Notes: generated by a model from the sequence alone, not told the origin. DNA of 64,000 bases from Streptomyces sp. ISL-94 (GCF_018614075.1 NZ_JAGGOZ010000117.1:1-64000), one strand, 5' to 3'. Shown: positions 50,508 to 58,461, numbered from the stretch's first letter. Program-made: numbers and translations.

Positions 50508-50735
50508 CTACCGGGGCCGGGACTGCGGCCCGTCTTCGCGGCCGGCCCGCCGGGGGACGTCGTTGAGGCGGCCGGTCACCACCAGGTTGCCCTCCGGGGT
50601 GTGCCGCGCGAGGTGGCCGGTGCGGAAGTAGCCATCGGTGGTGAAGGAGCGTGCGTTGTGGTCGGGCGCCCGGTAGTAGCCTCGCAAGGCATACGGACCG
50701 CGGGCGAGGAGTTCGCCGGACTCCCCGTCGGGCAC
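50508..50735 (-). pseudogene. Fragment of an AMP-dependent ligase (DhbE/EntE-like)
   Basis: The sequence [40 protein letters not shown] and [11 protein letters not shown] matches the hinge region of 2,3-dihydroxybenzoate-AMP ligases (normally YRTGDLV, GRVKDVINRAGE). The rest of the enzyme is missing and the normally invariant Asp of TGD is replaced by His. A relic of a siderophore-type adenylation gene. Confidence 0.7.
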
Positions 50736-50982
50736 GTCTCAGCAGAAAGTCCAACAAGGGCTCCTGACCAGGAGGAATGCCACGTACTTGGTCTGGCCCG
50801 CGAGTGGCTGGGGCCGCTCCCGCACCGTGGCGCCCGGTCGGCTGGCACGGTCTCAGGTGGGGGCGGGGCATCAGCCCCTTCTCGTGTTTGGACCCCTGCC
50901 GCGCGGGCACCCGCAGGGCGAGCGGGTCGCGCGCCCGGGCCACACAGCCCCCGGCCAGGCCAAGCCTTGCGAAAGGACCGAC

Positions 50983-51153
50983 ATGAGCGCCAGCGAGAAG
51001 GCGAAGGCTCAGATCGAGCAAGTTGCCGGGAAGGCTGTGAGGAAGGCTGCCCACGCGATGGGCAAAGACGGCCTGGCAGCCAAGGGTGCGGCTTTGGAAG
51101 CTCGCGGGAAGGCCCGGCATGGCAAGGAGAAGGGCAAGGACAGGTTCCGTTGA
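50983..51153 (+). CDS. CsbD-like stress protein
   Basis: A 56-residue CsbD-like protein: SEKAKAQIEQVAGKAVRKAA, MGKDGLAAKGAALEARGKAR, with the paired helices typical of the family. ATG at 50983 behind AAAGGA. CsbD proteins accumulate under general stress control in Bacillus and are common in actinobacteria; their molecular role is unknown. A second copy lies at 58146. Confidence 0.82.
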   Translation: MSASEKAKAQIEQVAGKAVRKAAHAMGKDGLAAKGAALEARGKARHGKEKGKDRFR

Positions 51154-51255
51154 CGTACGGGCGGACTTTTCCCAGGTTCCGGGGTTTAGAAATTCCCGAA
51201 CAGTAAAGAAGTCAAATCGACACCGGCTTTTACATGACACAGGCAGGAAGGAATC

Positions 51256-51516
51256 ATGGGCATACTCGCTTGGATCCTCCTAGGACTGCTCGCAGGCATC
51301 ATTGCCAAGTTCTTGATGCCGGGCAGGGACCCGGGTGGCATCATCGTCACCATTCTCATCGGTATTGCCGGCGGTCTTCTGGGTGGATGGCTGGGTAAGG
51401 TCATTTTCGGCGTCGACTCCGTCGACGGCTTCTTCGAGCTCTCCACTTGGATCGCCGCCATCGTCGGCTCTCTCATCCTGCTGGCTGTCTACCGCCTGTT
51501 CGCGCGTCACAGGTAG
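51256..51516 (+). CDS. GlsB/YeaQ/YmgE-family membrane protein
   Basis: An 86-residue stress-associated membrane protein with three hydrophobic helices and glycine motifs (IAKFLMPGRDPGG, IGIAGGLLGGWLGKVIFG). ATG at 51256 behind AGGAAGGAATC. It follows the CsbD gene by 102 bases and is followed by a hairpin terminator. Such proteins respond to general stress in many bacteria. Confidence 0.9.
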   Translation: MGILAWILLGLLAGIIAKFLMPGRDPGGIIVTILIGIAGGLLGGWLGKVIFGVDSVDGFFELSTWIAAIVGSLILLAVYRLFARHR

Positions 51517-51547
51517 CGCTGACTGCGCACCAACTCGGCGCGTCGAC

Positions 51548-51581
51548 GAAACGGCTTCCCCTTGGAGGGTGAAGCCGTTTC
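51548..51581 (+). terminator. Terminator after the glsB-like gene
   Basis: Arms gaaacggcttc and gaagccgtttc (11 bp, perfect) separated by 12 bases; it lies 31 bases after the stop codon. Confidence 0.75.
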
Positions 51582-51934
51582 TCGCGTCTGCCGGCTCTCA
51601 CGGGACCGGCGCAGATTTCGTTGGCCGCTACCTCGAAATCGGCCCCTGCCTGGCCGTCACTTCCGGTTCCGTGATGATCCGCCTGTCGATTATCTTGCAG
51701 TCAGCAGGTGATACTCGTGAAGTTCACTCCGGGGCGGCACGGATTTAGGCGGCGCAGGCGCCGGGCCCTCGCTCGGTGGACCCCTCGAGCCCTCCTCCGC
51801 CGGGGCTGTGTACGAACGACGAAATGGGGTGTGCGCCTGACCGTCTGGGTCGCGCGACGGATCCTTCGGCGCGTGCTGCGTTCCCTCTTTTTCTGTTCTT
51901 CCTGCGTTGCTGCGCGGGCCACCTGACGCCGCAC
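51582..51934. other. Intergenic region, nothing recognised
   Basis: About 350 bases between the terminator and the end of gvpK (cluster 2). Arg-rich open frames on both strands lack ribosome sites. The end of the second gvp operon lies here, but I see no clear hairpin for it. Confidence 0.35.
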
Positions 51935-52336
51935 TCAGGGGGCGGGTGGGAGCAGCGGGCCGAGGGGGCCGAGGTCGAGGTTGAGGTCCTGGAGGGTGTA
52001 GCCGTGTTCGGCGCACAGGTCGGTCATGCGGTCGTGCAGGGCGAGGAGCGTGGCGCCGAGTTCTTCCTCCTGCTCGTCGGTGAGGTCGCCCGCGTCGACG
52101 CGGCGGAGGGCCTGGCGTTCGATCAGCTGGCGCAGGAGCTCGACGAGGGTGAGGACGAGCTTCAGGAGGTCTTCGCCGACGCGGTCGGGGTCGGTGTGGA
52201 TGCGGCGAGCCGGGGGTTGGGCTTCGCCGGGACTGGTGGGGGGTGCCTGGAGGAGCCGGAAGGCGTTTGCCATGGTGTCGCTGAGGGCGTCGAGGTCGGG
52301 GGCGGGGGGCGGCTGCGGGTCGGGGTCGGCGTTCAT
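51935..52336 (-). CDS. gvpK: Gas vesicle protein GvpK (cluster 2)
   Basis: A 133-residue GvpK. Residues 50-133 match the family (LVELLRQLIERQALRRVDAG, LQDLNLDLGPLGPLL). The N-terminal 45 residues are Pro/Asp-rich and have no counterpart in the cluster 1 protein. The ATG at 52336 overlaps the gvpS stop codon by four bases. Last gene of the minus-strand part of cluster 2. Confidence 0.92.
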   Translation of the reverse strand: MNADPDPQPPPAPDLDALSDTMANAFRLLQAPPTSPGEAQPPARRIHTDPDRVGEDLLKLVLTLVELLRQLIERQALRRVDAGDLTDEQEEELGATLLALHDRMTDLCAEHGYTLQDLNLDLGPLGPLLPPAP

Positions 52337-52545
52337 GGCTGCTCGCCGGCGCGGGTGGAGGGGCCGGCTGGGGTGGTGACGGAGGTGATGAGGGCACGCA
52401 GGGAGATGCGGACGAGGTCGATGTCGGCGATGGAGAGGACGATGTCGCCGGTGATGACGACGCCGCCCGCCAGGAGCCGGTCGAGAAGGTCGACGAGGGC
52501 GACTTGCCGGCCGGGCAGTGGTTCGTCTCGTTCGGTGAGCGTCAT
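52333..52545 (-). CDS. gvpS: Gas vesicle protein GvpS (cluster 2)
   Basis: A 70-residue GvpA-family small protein (VALVDLLDRLLAGGVVITGD, VLSIADIDLVRISLRALI). The GVP core is nearly identical to the cluster 1 GvpS, with a slightly longer N-terminus and tail. Overlapping starts and stops with gvpL and gvpK. Confidence 0.92.
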   Translation of the reverse strand: MTLTERDEPLPGRQVALVDLLDRLLAGGVVITGDIVLSIADIDLVRISLRALITSVTTPAGPSTRAGEQP

Positions 52546-53363
52546 GGTCCCGCGCCGGGCTCGTCGGCTGGGGGCATGGCGAAGGAGTAGGGCGCCCAGG
52601 GACCGGTGATTTCGAGGCGGATGCCGGGCATGTTCTCGCCTTCCTGTCGGATGGCGGTGCGGAAGGCGTCGGCTTGGTCCTCGGATACGAGGTAAGCGTC
52701 GTTGAGGACGTTCTCGCCGCTCTCCCCGCGGGTGAGGGGCCCGGCCTGGGTGGGATGCCGCACGACATGGCTGGCGTGCTGGGCTGCTGTGGCGGCGATG
52801 CGTTCGGCTGCTTGCCTGGCTTCCCGGTAGCGGTCCTCACGGGCATGGTGCTGGGCTTTGCGGGCTTGGAGGTAGGCCTTGCCCGGGCTCGCGCCAGGCG
52901 CGGCGTCGGGCGCCGCGGTGTCGGTGTCGGGGCGGATGTAGGCCTTGACCCCGTACTCGGTGTGGTGGGCGAGGAGGGCGAGCCGGTCGGCGAAGGTGCG
53001 GTATCGCTCCCGCAAGGCTGCCAGGGCCCGCTCGCCGTCCTGGTAGAGGGTGGCCATCCGCAGGGGCAGGACGGTGGTGTGGTCGGAAAGGGCCTGGATG
53101 ACGTGGTGGTGGGACCGGGCGGTGGTCTCGAGCCAGGCGAGGTCTTCGAAGTGGGATGTGAGGGCTTCCTCGCGCCAGTCCGTGCCGGGAACCTCGCTGG
53201 TGACGAACGCGAGGGCGGCAGCCGGGCCGGCGTCGTCGGCGCGGGGCGCCAAGAGGGTGACCGGGGCGTCGGCGACACCGCGGAGGCCCGCCACGATGGT
53301 GCCGAGCTCGCCGGTGGCCGCGACGACGGCGTAGACGTAGGTGAGGGTCGGCTCGGGGGTCAT
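52542..53363 (-). CDS. gvpL: Gas vesicle protein GvpL (GvpL/GvpF family, cluster 2)
   Basis: A 273-residue GvpL/F protein: TYVYAVVAATGELGTIVAGL at the N-terminus, AWLETTARSHHHVIQAL near residue 80, VLPLRMATLYQ, TEYGVKAYI near residue 138 and the C-terminal LEITGPWAPYSF. The linker after residue 145 is shorter than in cluster 1. ATG at 53363 overlaps the gvpJ stop codon. Confidence 0.92.
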   Translation of the reverse strand: MTPEPTLTYVYAVVAATGELGTIVAGLRGVADAPVTLLAPRADDAGPAAALAFVTSEVPGTDWREEALTSHFEDLAWLETTARSHHHVIQALSDHTTVLPLRMATLYQDGERALAALRERYRTFADRLALLAHHTEYGVKAYIRPDTDTAAPDAAPGASPGKAYLQARKAQHHAREDRYREARQAAERIAATAAQHASHVVRHPTQAGPLTRGESGENVLNDAYLVSEDQADAFRTAIRQEGENMPGIRLEITGPWAPYSFAMPPADEPGAGP

Positions 53364-53791
53364 GGGCCGGGCCTCTTCCTGGTGGCGCGGGGCCGGCGCT
53401 CCTCTCCCTCCTCCGCCACGCCCTCATCGGGGCGTTGGGACGGGGCGGCCTCCAGGCGGTCGCGCCGCAGTGCCTCCAGTTCGGCGCGCAGTCGACGGTT
53501 CTCCTCCGCGAGCGGGTCGCCGCTGTGGCGGGAGGAGAGCGAGGGGTCGTACTCCCACCAGTCGATGCCCATCTCCTTGGCCTTGTCGACGGAGGCGATG
53601 AGGATCCGCAGTTTGATGGTCAGCAGCTCGATGTCGAGAAGGTTGATGCGGATGTCGCCGGCGATGACGATGCCCTTGTCCAGGACGCGTTCGAGGATGT
53701 CTGCCAGGCTGGCAGAGGAGGTCTGCGGATAGGACATCGGCGTCGCCCGGGACGGCAGCGGGCCGAGCCGGTTGGCAAGCGGGTCAGTCAC
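53360..53791 (-). CDS. gvpJ: Gas vesicle protein GvpJ (cluster 2)
   Basis: A 143-residue GvpJ. The core SLADILERVLDKGIVIAGD, INLLDIELLTIKLR and DWWEYDPSL is the same as in cluster 1, but the C-terminal tail is longer and ends in a Glu-rich then Arg-rich stretch (ENRRLRAELEALRRDRLEA, RRPRATRKRPGP). A GTG at 53791 is used; an ATG 18 codons later is possible. It follows gvpG by 18 bases, with no gvpY or gvpZ between, unlike cluster 1. Confidence 0.9.
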   Translation of the reverse strand: MTDPLANRLGPLPSRATPMSYPQTSSASLADILERVLDKGIVIAGDIRINLLDIELLTIKLRILIASVDKAKEMGIDWWEYDPSLSSRHSGDPLAEENRRLRAELEALRRDRLEAAPSQRPDEGVAEEGEERRPRATRKRPGP

Positions 53792-53809
53792 GGTCCCCGA
53801 CCTCCCTGG

Positions 53810-54058
53810 TCACTGCGGTCCCTGCCGGAATCGCATGATTTCGTCGAGGCGGTCGAGGAGTTCGTCCTCCTGGCGGTCGAAGGTGGCCTCGTCGATCTCC
53901 TCGAGCTGGAGACGACGCTCGAGGTCGGCCAGAGCGGCGTAGACCGGGGCAGGGTCGTAGTACTCCTCGTTCGCCTTGTCCACGACGCGCTGCGCCACCC
54001 ACACCACGGCCCGTACGGGCGCCATTGGCGCGGTCAGCAAGCTGGTCAGCAACCCCAT
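53810..54058 (-). CDS. gvpG: Gas vesicle protein GvpG (cluster 2)
   Basis: An 82-residue GvpG with GLLTSLLTAPMAPVRAVVWV at the N-terminus, the KANEEYYDPAPVY motif and an acidic helix (EEIDEATFDRQEDELLDRLD). ATG at 54058 behind AGGAGGAGCC. Sixty bases separate it from gvpF. Confidence 0.92.
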   Translation of the reverse strand: MGLLTSLLTAPMAPVRAVVWVAQRVVDKANEEYYDPAPVYAALADLERRLQLEEIDEATFDRQEDELLDRLDEIMRFRQGPQ

Positions 54059-54118
54059 GGCTCCTCCTGACGCATTCTTCCGGCTTGGGCCGCCTGCGAC
54101 CGGCGGGCCCCCGGGGCA

Positions 54119-54829
54119 CTACACGAAGCTGTACGGGGGCAGCGGTCCGGCGAAGCGGAAAGCGACGCCGTCGATCTGCTGGGCGAGGCTGGCCTCGGCT
54201 TGAAGGAAGGTGTCCTTCTGGTCGTCGTGGACCAGAAGGGAAAGGTTCACGATGTCGCCGTCGGCCGGCGCGCGGACACTGTGGTCGCGGGCAAAGGGGA
54301 TCAGTGCCTGGACCAGCCCGGCGGCCAGGGCTTCCTGCCGGTCGCGCACCTCGGCCGCGACGATCTCTCCCAGCTGCAGCGGCAGCCGCGGATCGGTGTC
54401 GCCGGCTCTGATCCGCTCGTTGAGCAGCCGGGCCTGGTGGGAGTCGTTGAGGATCTCCCGCAGGAGTGCCTCTTCGTCCTGGGAAGCCTTGATGTGGTAC
54501 TCGGCGCAGCCCTGGAGGCGCTCCAGAGCCTCCAGGTAGCTCTCCGAGCGCTGCTGGAGGGCCTGGGTGACCGCTTCGTCGTCGGGCGCCGTGTAGCCGA
54601 ACTGCAGCGGCAGGACCGTACCGTCGGCCATGAGGCGCTCTTGGACCTCCTGGTGCGCGGCCAGGTCCCGCCGCTTGGGCCGGATCTCCTCGTCTACGTC
54701 CGAGACGACCGCGCGCAGCTGCCCGGCGGTGACGGTGCGCAGCGGCGCGGGCTCGGCTCCGACGCCCGTCAGCCCGTCCAGGCGGCACGGGTGGGTGGTG
54801 GCGGTGATCGAGTACACGTAGAGAGCCAT
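54119..54829 (-). CDS. gvpF: Gas vesicle protein GvpF (GvpL/GvpF family, cluster 2)
   Basis: A 236-residue GvpF with ALYVYSITATTH, VLPLQFGYTAPDDEAV, a central helical region and a C-terminal VAFRFAGPLPPYSFV. It differs in many positions from the cluster 1 protein while keeping family motifs, so the two loci are not a recent tandem copy. ATG at 54829, three bases after the gvpA stop codon. Confidence 0.93.
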   Translation of the reverse strand: MALYVYSITATTHPCRLDGLTGVGAEPAPLRTVTAGQLRAVVSDVDEEIRPKRRDLAAHQEVQERLMADGTVLPLQFGYTAPDDEAVTQALQQRSESYLEALERLQGCAEYHIKASQDEEALLREILNDSHQARLLNERIRAGDTDPRLPLQLGEIVAAEVRDRQEALAAGLVQALIPFARDHSVRAPADGDIVNLSLLVHDDQKDTFLQAEASLAQQIDGVAFRFAGPLPPYSFV

Positions 54830-54832
54830 CGC

Positions 54833-55300
54833 CTACTCCCTTTCGCGGCGTGCGGGGCGGCGGGCGGGCCGGCGCCGGCGGGGGGTCTCTTCCTCTTCCG
54901 GTTCTTCCTCTTCCGGTTCTTCCTCTTTGGAGGAACCGCCGGTCAGAGACTGCGTCACGGCGTCCATGGCGCCACTGAGCGCGCCCTTGGACTTGCCGTG
55001 TGCCCCGCTCTCGACCGCGTTGCCGACCACGTCGGTCAGCTGCGCGGGGGCCTTGCGGCCTGCCTCCAAGTCGAGGCGGTTGCACGCCTCGGCGAAGCGG
55101 AGGTAGGTGTCCACGCTGGCCACGACGATCCGCGCATCGATCTTCAGCAGTTCGATGCCGACGAGGGAGACGCGGACGAACACGTCGATGACGAGACCGC
55201 GATCAAGGATCAGTTCCACCACGTCGTAGAGGCTGGCCGTGCCTCCGCCGCCACCTCCGGTTCTGCTGATGTTGCTTCCACCCTGCGGCAGCACAGTCAT
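54833..55300 (-). CDS. gvpA: Major gas vesicle shell protein GvpA (cluster 2)
   Basis: A 155-residue GvpA. The core [40 protein letters not shown] and [11 protein letters not shown] is highly conserved with cluster 1. The C-terminal extension ends in repeated [10 protein letters not shown]-type acidic and then [11 protein letters not shown] basic stretches, more extreme than in cluster 1. ATG at 55300 behind AAGGGAAG. Confidence 0.94.
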   Translation of the reverse strand: MTVLPQGGSNISRTGGGGGGTASLYDVVELILDRGLVIDVFVRVSLVGIELLKIDARIVVASVDTYLRFAEACNRLDLEAGRKAPAQLTDVVGNAVESGAHGKSKGALSGAMDAVTQSLTGGSSKEEEPEEEEPEEEETPRRRRPARRPARRERE

Positions 55301-55328
55301 GGCCGCTTCCCTTCACAGGGCCGGCTTG

Positions 55329-55718
55329 TCAGGTCGGCCGGTCGATCATGCCCCGGCTGTATCGCCGGGTTCGCTCGTAGGAGATCAGCTCACCTTCCTC
55401 GTCGATCGTGACCTTGTAGCTTCCGATGACGCTGGTGGTATCGGGGATGCGCTCCAGTTCGAGGACCTCGACCTGGGCCTCCCAGCCGTCCTCGGTGGGA
55501 CGCAGGGACGACACCGACTCGGGGCTGCGTCCCAGCAGCTGCGTGAGCTGTTCGGCTGCCAGGCGCATGGCCGCGGCAGCGCCCGTGACACGGGGGCGCG
55601 CAGGTGCCTTTCGGGCCGGTGCCCTGGGGGCGCTCCGGCTGGGGGGTGCGTCCTGTGCGTCCTGGTCACCGCCGTCTGGGGGGGTGCGTCGACGGCGCGC
55701 CGGCTCTGCTGCGGCCAT
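55329..55718 (-). CDS. gvpO: Gas vesicle protein GvpO (cluster 2)
   Basis: A 129-residue GvpO with AQVEVLELERIPDTTSVIGS and YKVTIDEEGELISYERTRRY. The N-terminal 48 residues are Ala/Pro/Arg-rich and not shared with cluster 1. ATG at 55718 behind GAGGAGAG. It starts the minus-strand gvp genes and is divergent from gvpY, with 235 bases between the starts. Confidence 0.92.
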   Translation of the reverse strand: MAAAEPARRRRTPPDGGDQDAQDAPPSRSAPRAPARKAPARPRVTGAAAAMRLAAEQLTQLLGRSPESVSSLRPTEDGWEAQVEVLELERIPDTTSVIGSYKVTIDEEGELISYERTRRYSRGMIDRPT

Positions 55719-55953
55719 GGCCACTCTCCTCGCGAACCGACCCGGGGCCTGCCCGCTCTTACCGGGCGCAAACATGCCCAAATTTCCACGATCCAGATTT
55801 TCATCGTATCTGAGGCATATCTGGAGCACGGCCGAGCAGCCCCTCTGTAACCGTGCGAGCGGTGTGTCGTCACCCGAGCGTGCGTCCGTAGCGGCATTTG
55901 GATCCGCAGGGGCGGCACCGGCCCGCACTCACCCGGTGAAAGGGAAAGGGCTC
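55719..55953. promoter_or_regulatory. Divergent control region of gvp cluster 2
   Basis: 235 bases between gvpO (minus) and gvpY (plus). An AT-richer patch at about 55771-55832 holds three atctg/cagat elements, two forming the pair ccagat...atctgg at 55794-55825. It is a good candidate for a bidirectional promoter with regulator sites. No RNA or gene seen. Confidence 0.55.
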
Positions 55954-56934
55954 ATGCAGGACACGACCAAGATCGCCCTGGCGGCCGCCGTCGCCGGGGG
56001 CTACGTACTGGGGCGGACGAAAAAGGGACGCCTGGCCTTCACCCTGGCGACATACGCCGCAGGTCGGCACTTCGGCGTTGAGCCGAGAGAGCTGGCGACG
56101 CAGGGGCTGAAGAAGCTCAGCGAGATGCCGCAGGTCGCGGAGCTCGGCGAGCAGATCAGGGGCGAGGCGCTGGACGCCGGCCGCAAGGCACTGGTGGCTA
56201 CCGCGAGCCGCCGACTGGCCCAGCTCGCCGACTCGGTGCACGAGCGCACTCTCGGCCTTGGCCGCGGCGAGGAGGAGGAGGAGGCGGCGGACGAAGAGGA
56301 TTACGACGAGGCGGAAGACAGCTACGAGGACGAGGAGGAGCCCTCCCAGAGGGCCGAGGAGGAGGAAGAGGAAGAGGAGGAAGAAGAGGAACCGGAGGAA
56401 GAAGAGCTCGAGGACGAAGAAGAGCCGGAGGAAGAGGAGGAGGAGCCCGAGGAGGAAGAGGAGCCCGAGGAGGAAGAGCCGGAGGAGGAAGAAGAGGAAC
56501 CACCAGCTCCCCGGCGGCCGGCCCGTCGTTCCGCCCCGCGTACGAAGAAGGCGGCACCGAGCAGTGCGCCGGCGCGCAAGACGCCCCCCCGGAAGGCCCC
56601 CGCCAAGAAGGAGGCCCCGGACAAGAAGGCGGCTCCGGCCAAGAAAGCAGCCTCAGCCAAGAAGGCGGCCCCGGCCAAGAAGGCTTCGCCGGCGCGCGCT
56701 GCGACGAGGACTCCGGCGAAGAAGGCAGCCCCGGGCACGAAGGCGAGGGCAGGCTCTTCCTCGACCACCCGTCGGGCGCCGGCCACGAAGGCGGCGGCCA
56801 AACCTGCTGCGAAGAAGGCCGCAAAGAAGAGCGCAGCCCGGCCGGCTTCGAAGACCACGGCGAAGAAGACCGCTACGAAGAAGACCGCGGCCGCGAAGAA
56901 GACGGCCCGCCGCAAGCCGACCGCGCGGAGGTGA
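55954..56934 (+). CDS. gvpY: GvpY-type protein with poly-Glu and histone-H1-like tail (cluster 2)
   Basis: A 326-residue protein. Residues 1-105 match the GvpY head: a glycine-rich helix (ALAAAVAGGYVLGRTKKGR) and a helical segment (LKKLSEMPQVAELGEQIRG). Residues 106-182 are almost only Glu with some Pro and Asp. Residues 186-326 are rich in Lys, Ala and Pro with repeats like APAKKA, AAKKT and KKTAAAKK, the composition of histone H1 tails. ATG at 55954 behind AAAGGGAAAGGG. The gene is followed, after three bases, by gvpZ. Confidence 0.82.
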   Translation: MQDTTKIALAAAVAGGYVLGRTKKGRLAFTLATYAAGRHFGVEPRELATQGLKKLSEMPQVAELGEQIRGEALDAGRKALVATASRRLAQLADSVHERTLGLGRGEEEEEAADEEDYDEAEDSYEDEEEPSQRAEEEEEEEEEEEEPEEEELEDEEEPEEEEEEPEEEEEPEEEEPEEEEEEPPAPRRPARRSAPRTKKAAPSSAPARKTPPRKAPAKKEAPDKKAAPAKKAASAKKAAPAKKASPARAATRTPAKKAAPGTKARAGSSSTTRRAPATKAAAKPAAKKAAKKSAARPASKTTAKKTATKKTAAAKKTARRKPTARR

Positions 56935-56937
56935 ACC

Positions 56938-57972
56938 GTGGCCACCACACAGCGTGGCGCCAAGGGCGCACAGTCCGGTCTCGACCGACTCCTGGCCGAG
57001 GTCACCACGTTTCTCTCCGCCCAGGCTGAGCAGCTGGCGGACAAGGCCGTGGACAAAGTCGGCGATCTCACCGACAACCTCTACGACGTGGCGGAGAACG
57101 GAGGCCGGCTCCTTCCCGGCGTCGGCGGCCGGCTCCTCAAGGGGGACTCCCCCGTGAAGGCCGTCCTCGGCCAGACCTTCGAGGGGCTCAAGGACAAGGT
57201 CAAAGATGTGGGATCCGGTCTGCTGGGCGGCAAGGGCAAGAGCCGCAAGGGCAGCGCCAAAGCCATCAACATCATCGAGACCGCCGATGTCGGCGTACCG
57301 CTGCGGACCGCCTACAACCACTGGACCCAGTACGAGGACTTCAGCAGCTTCGCCAAGGGCGTGCGCAGCGTCTCACAGGGCGATGACACCACCACGGACT
57401 GGAAGGTCAAGGTGGGCCCTTCCACGCGGAGCTGGAAGGCCACCGTCCAGGAGCAGCTCCCCGACGACCGGATCGTCTGGAGCTCCGACGGACCCAAGGG
57501 GACCACCCGCGGTTGCGTGAGCTTCCACGAGCTGGCGCCCTCCCTCACCCGGATCATCCTGGTCGTGGAGTACTACCCCGCCGGGCTCTTCGAGAAGACG
57601 GGAAATATTTGGCGGGCCCAGGGCCGGCGCATGCGCCTGGACCTGAAGAACTTCAAGCGCTTCGTCACCCTCTCCACCGATGAGCCCGAAGGCTGGCGCG
57701 GAGAGATCGAAGACGGCGAGGTCGTCCTCACCCACGAGGAGGCCCTCGAGGAGGAGGCGACGGAAGAGCCGGATGAGGAGGAAGGGGAGGAAGAGGAGCC
57801 GCAGGCCGGGGAAGAGGAAGAGCAGGACGAGGAGGAATACCCCGAGGACGAAGACGAGGGACTCCCGGCGGATGAACAGGAGGAGGAGTACGAAGAAGAG
57901 GCCGAAGACTCCGACGAAGACGAGGACGAGGACGAGGAAGAAGAGCCGCGCCGCCCACGACGCCGGCGCTGA
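56938..57972 (+). CDS. gvpZ: GvpZ-type SRPBCC protein with acidic tail (cluster 2)
   Basis: A 344-residue GvpZ. Residues 1-95 are helical (LLAEVTTFLSAQAEQLADKA). Residues 105-255 are an SRPBCC domain (TAYNHWTQYEDFSSFAKGVR, DDRIVWSSDGPKGTTRGCVS, EKTGNIWRAQGRRMRLDLKN). Residues 265-337 are acidic and the C-terminus is RRPRRRR. The GTG at 56938 has the gvpY stop region GGAGGTGA as its ribosome site. It ends the plus-strand gvp pair and is followed by tandem repeats and a terminator. Confidence 0.88.
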   Translation: MATTQRGAKGAQSGLDRLLAEVTTFLSAQAEQLADKAVDKVGDLTDNLYDVAENGGRLLPGVGGRLLKGDSPVKAVLGQTFEGLKDKVKDVGSGLLGGKGKSRKGSAKAINIIETADVGVPLRTAYNHWTQYEDFSSFAKGVRSVSQGDDTTTDWKVKVGPSTRSWKATVQEQLPDDRIVWSSDGPKGTTRGCVSFHELAPSLTRIILVVEYYPAGLFEKTGNIWRAQGRRMRLDLKNFKRFVTLSTDEPEGWRGEIEDGEVVLTHEEALEEEATEEPDEEEGEEEEPQAGEEEEQDEEEYPEDEDEGLPADEQEEEYEEEAEDSDEDEDEDEEEEPRRPRRRR

Positions 57973-58040
57973 GGCTCGTCCTAGCCCGCGTGAACCGTAC
58001 TCACGGCCACAGCACGCACCCGCCGCACCTTCCGAGGTCG

Positions 58041-58100
58041 GCGGGTGTGAGCGGGTGTGAGCGGGTGTGAGCGGGTGTGAGCGGGTGTGAGCGGGTGTGA
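58041..58100. repeat. Tandem 10-bp repeat, six units
   Basis: Six exact copies of gcgggtgtga follow the gvpZ stop codon by 68 bases and directly abut a hairpin terminator. With a 10-bp period, it may bind a protein on one DNA face or be a replication-slippage product. Confidence 0.85.
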
Positions 58101-58129
58101 GGAGGCCGGCGGCGATGCCGCCGGCCTCC
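58101..58129. terminator. Bidirectional terminator
   Basis: A 13-bp perfect stem (ggaggccggcggc and its complement) with a 3-base loop lies between the convergent gvpZ and csbD-like genes. Confidence 0.8.
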
Positions 58130-58145
58130 GCGTTGGCATGGCGGG

Positions 58146-58319
58146 TCAGTGCTTGAGGGTGTCCTTGGCCTTCTGAGCCGTCTGCTTCGCATCACCTGCG
58201 GCCTGCTCGGCGCGGCCCTTCGCTTCCAGGCTCTCGTTGCCCACCGCCTTGCCGGTGACCTCCTTGGTCTTGCCCTTGATGTTCTTGCCGACGTTCTTGG
58301 CCTTCTTGCCTGCGGCCAT
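58146..58319 (-). CDS. CsbD-like stress protein
   Basis: A 57-residue CsbD-like protein: KAKNVGKNIKGKTKEVTGKA, VGNESLEAKGRAEQAAGDAK, with the two-helix pattern of the family. The ATG at 58319 follows a strong GGAGGTG site. A relative lies at 50983. It is convergent with gvpZ and probably responds to stress, though the regulator is not visible. Confidence 0.85.
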   Translation of the reverse strand: MAAGKKAKNVGKNIKGKTKEVTGKAVGNESLEAKGRAEQAAGDAKQTAQKAKDTLKH

Positions 58320-58461
58320 TTCCGCACCTCCACATCACGCCATAAGAATTAATGGTGGCTCGATCAGCCGATACCCACATATTCCCAGGCGAAGCAACCT
58401 GTACGAGACATACCGGAGCGAAGCCGAGGGCCGGAGAACCGACGCGAAGGCCCCGTCCTCC

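Noticed and set aside
51708-51926. 72-codon Arg-rich plus-strand frame
   Set aside because: No ribosome site, extreme Arg content and an equally long antisense frame.
56322-57077. Ser-rich minus-strand open frame opposite gvpY
   Set aside because: It is the antisense of the poly-Glu codons of gvpY; the poly-Ser is a reading artefact.
58041-58100. Possible CRISPR array
   Set aside because: Units are 10 bp and directly adjacent without spacers, and no cas genes are nearby.
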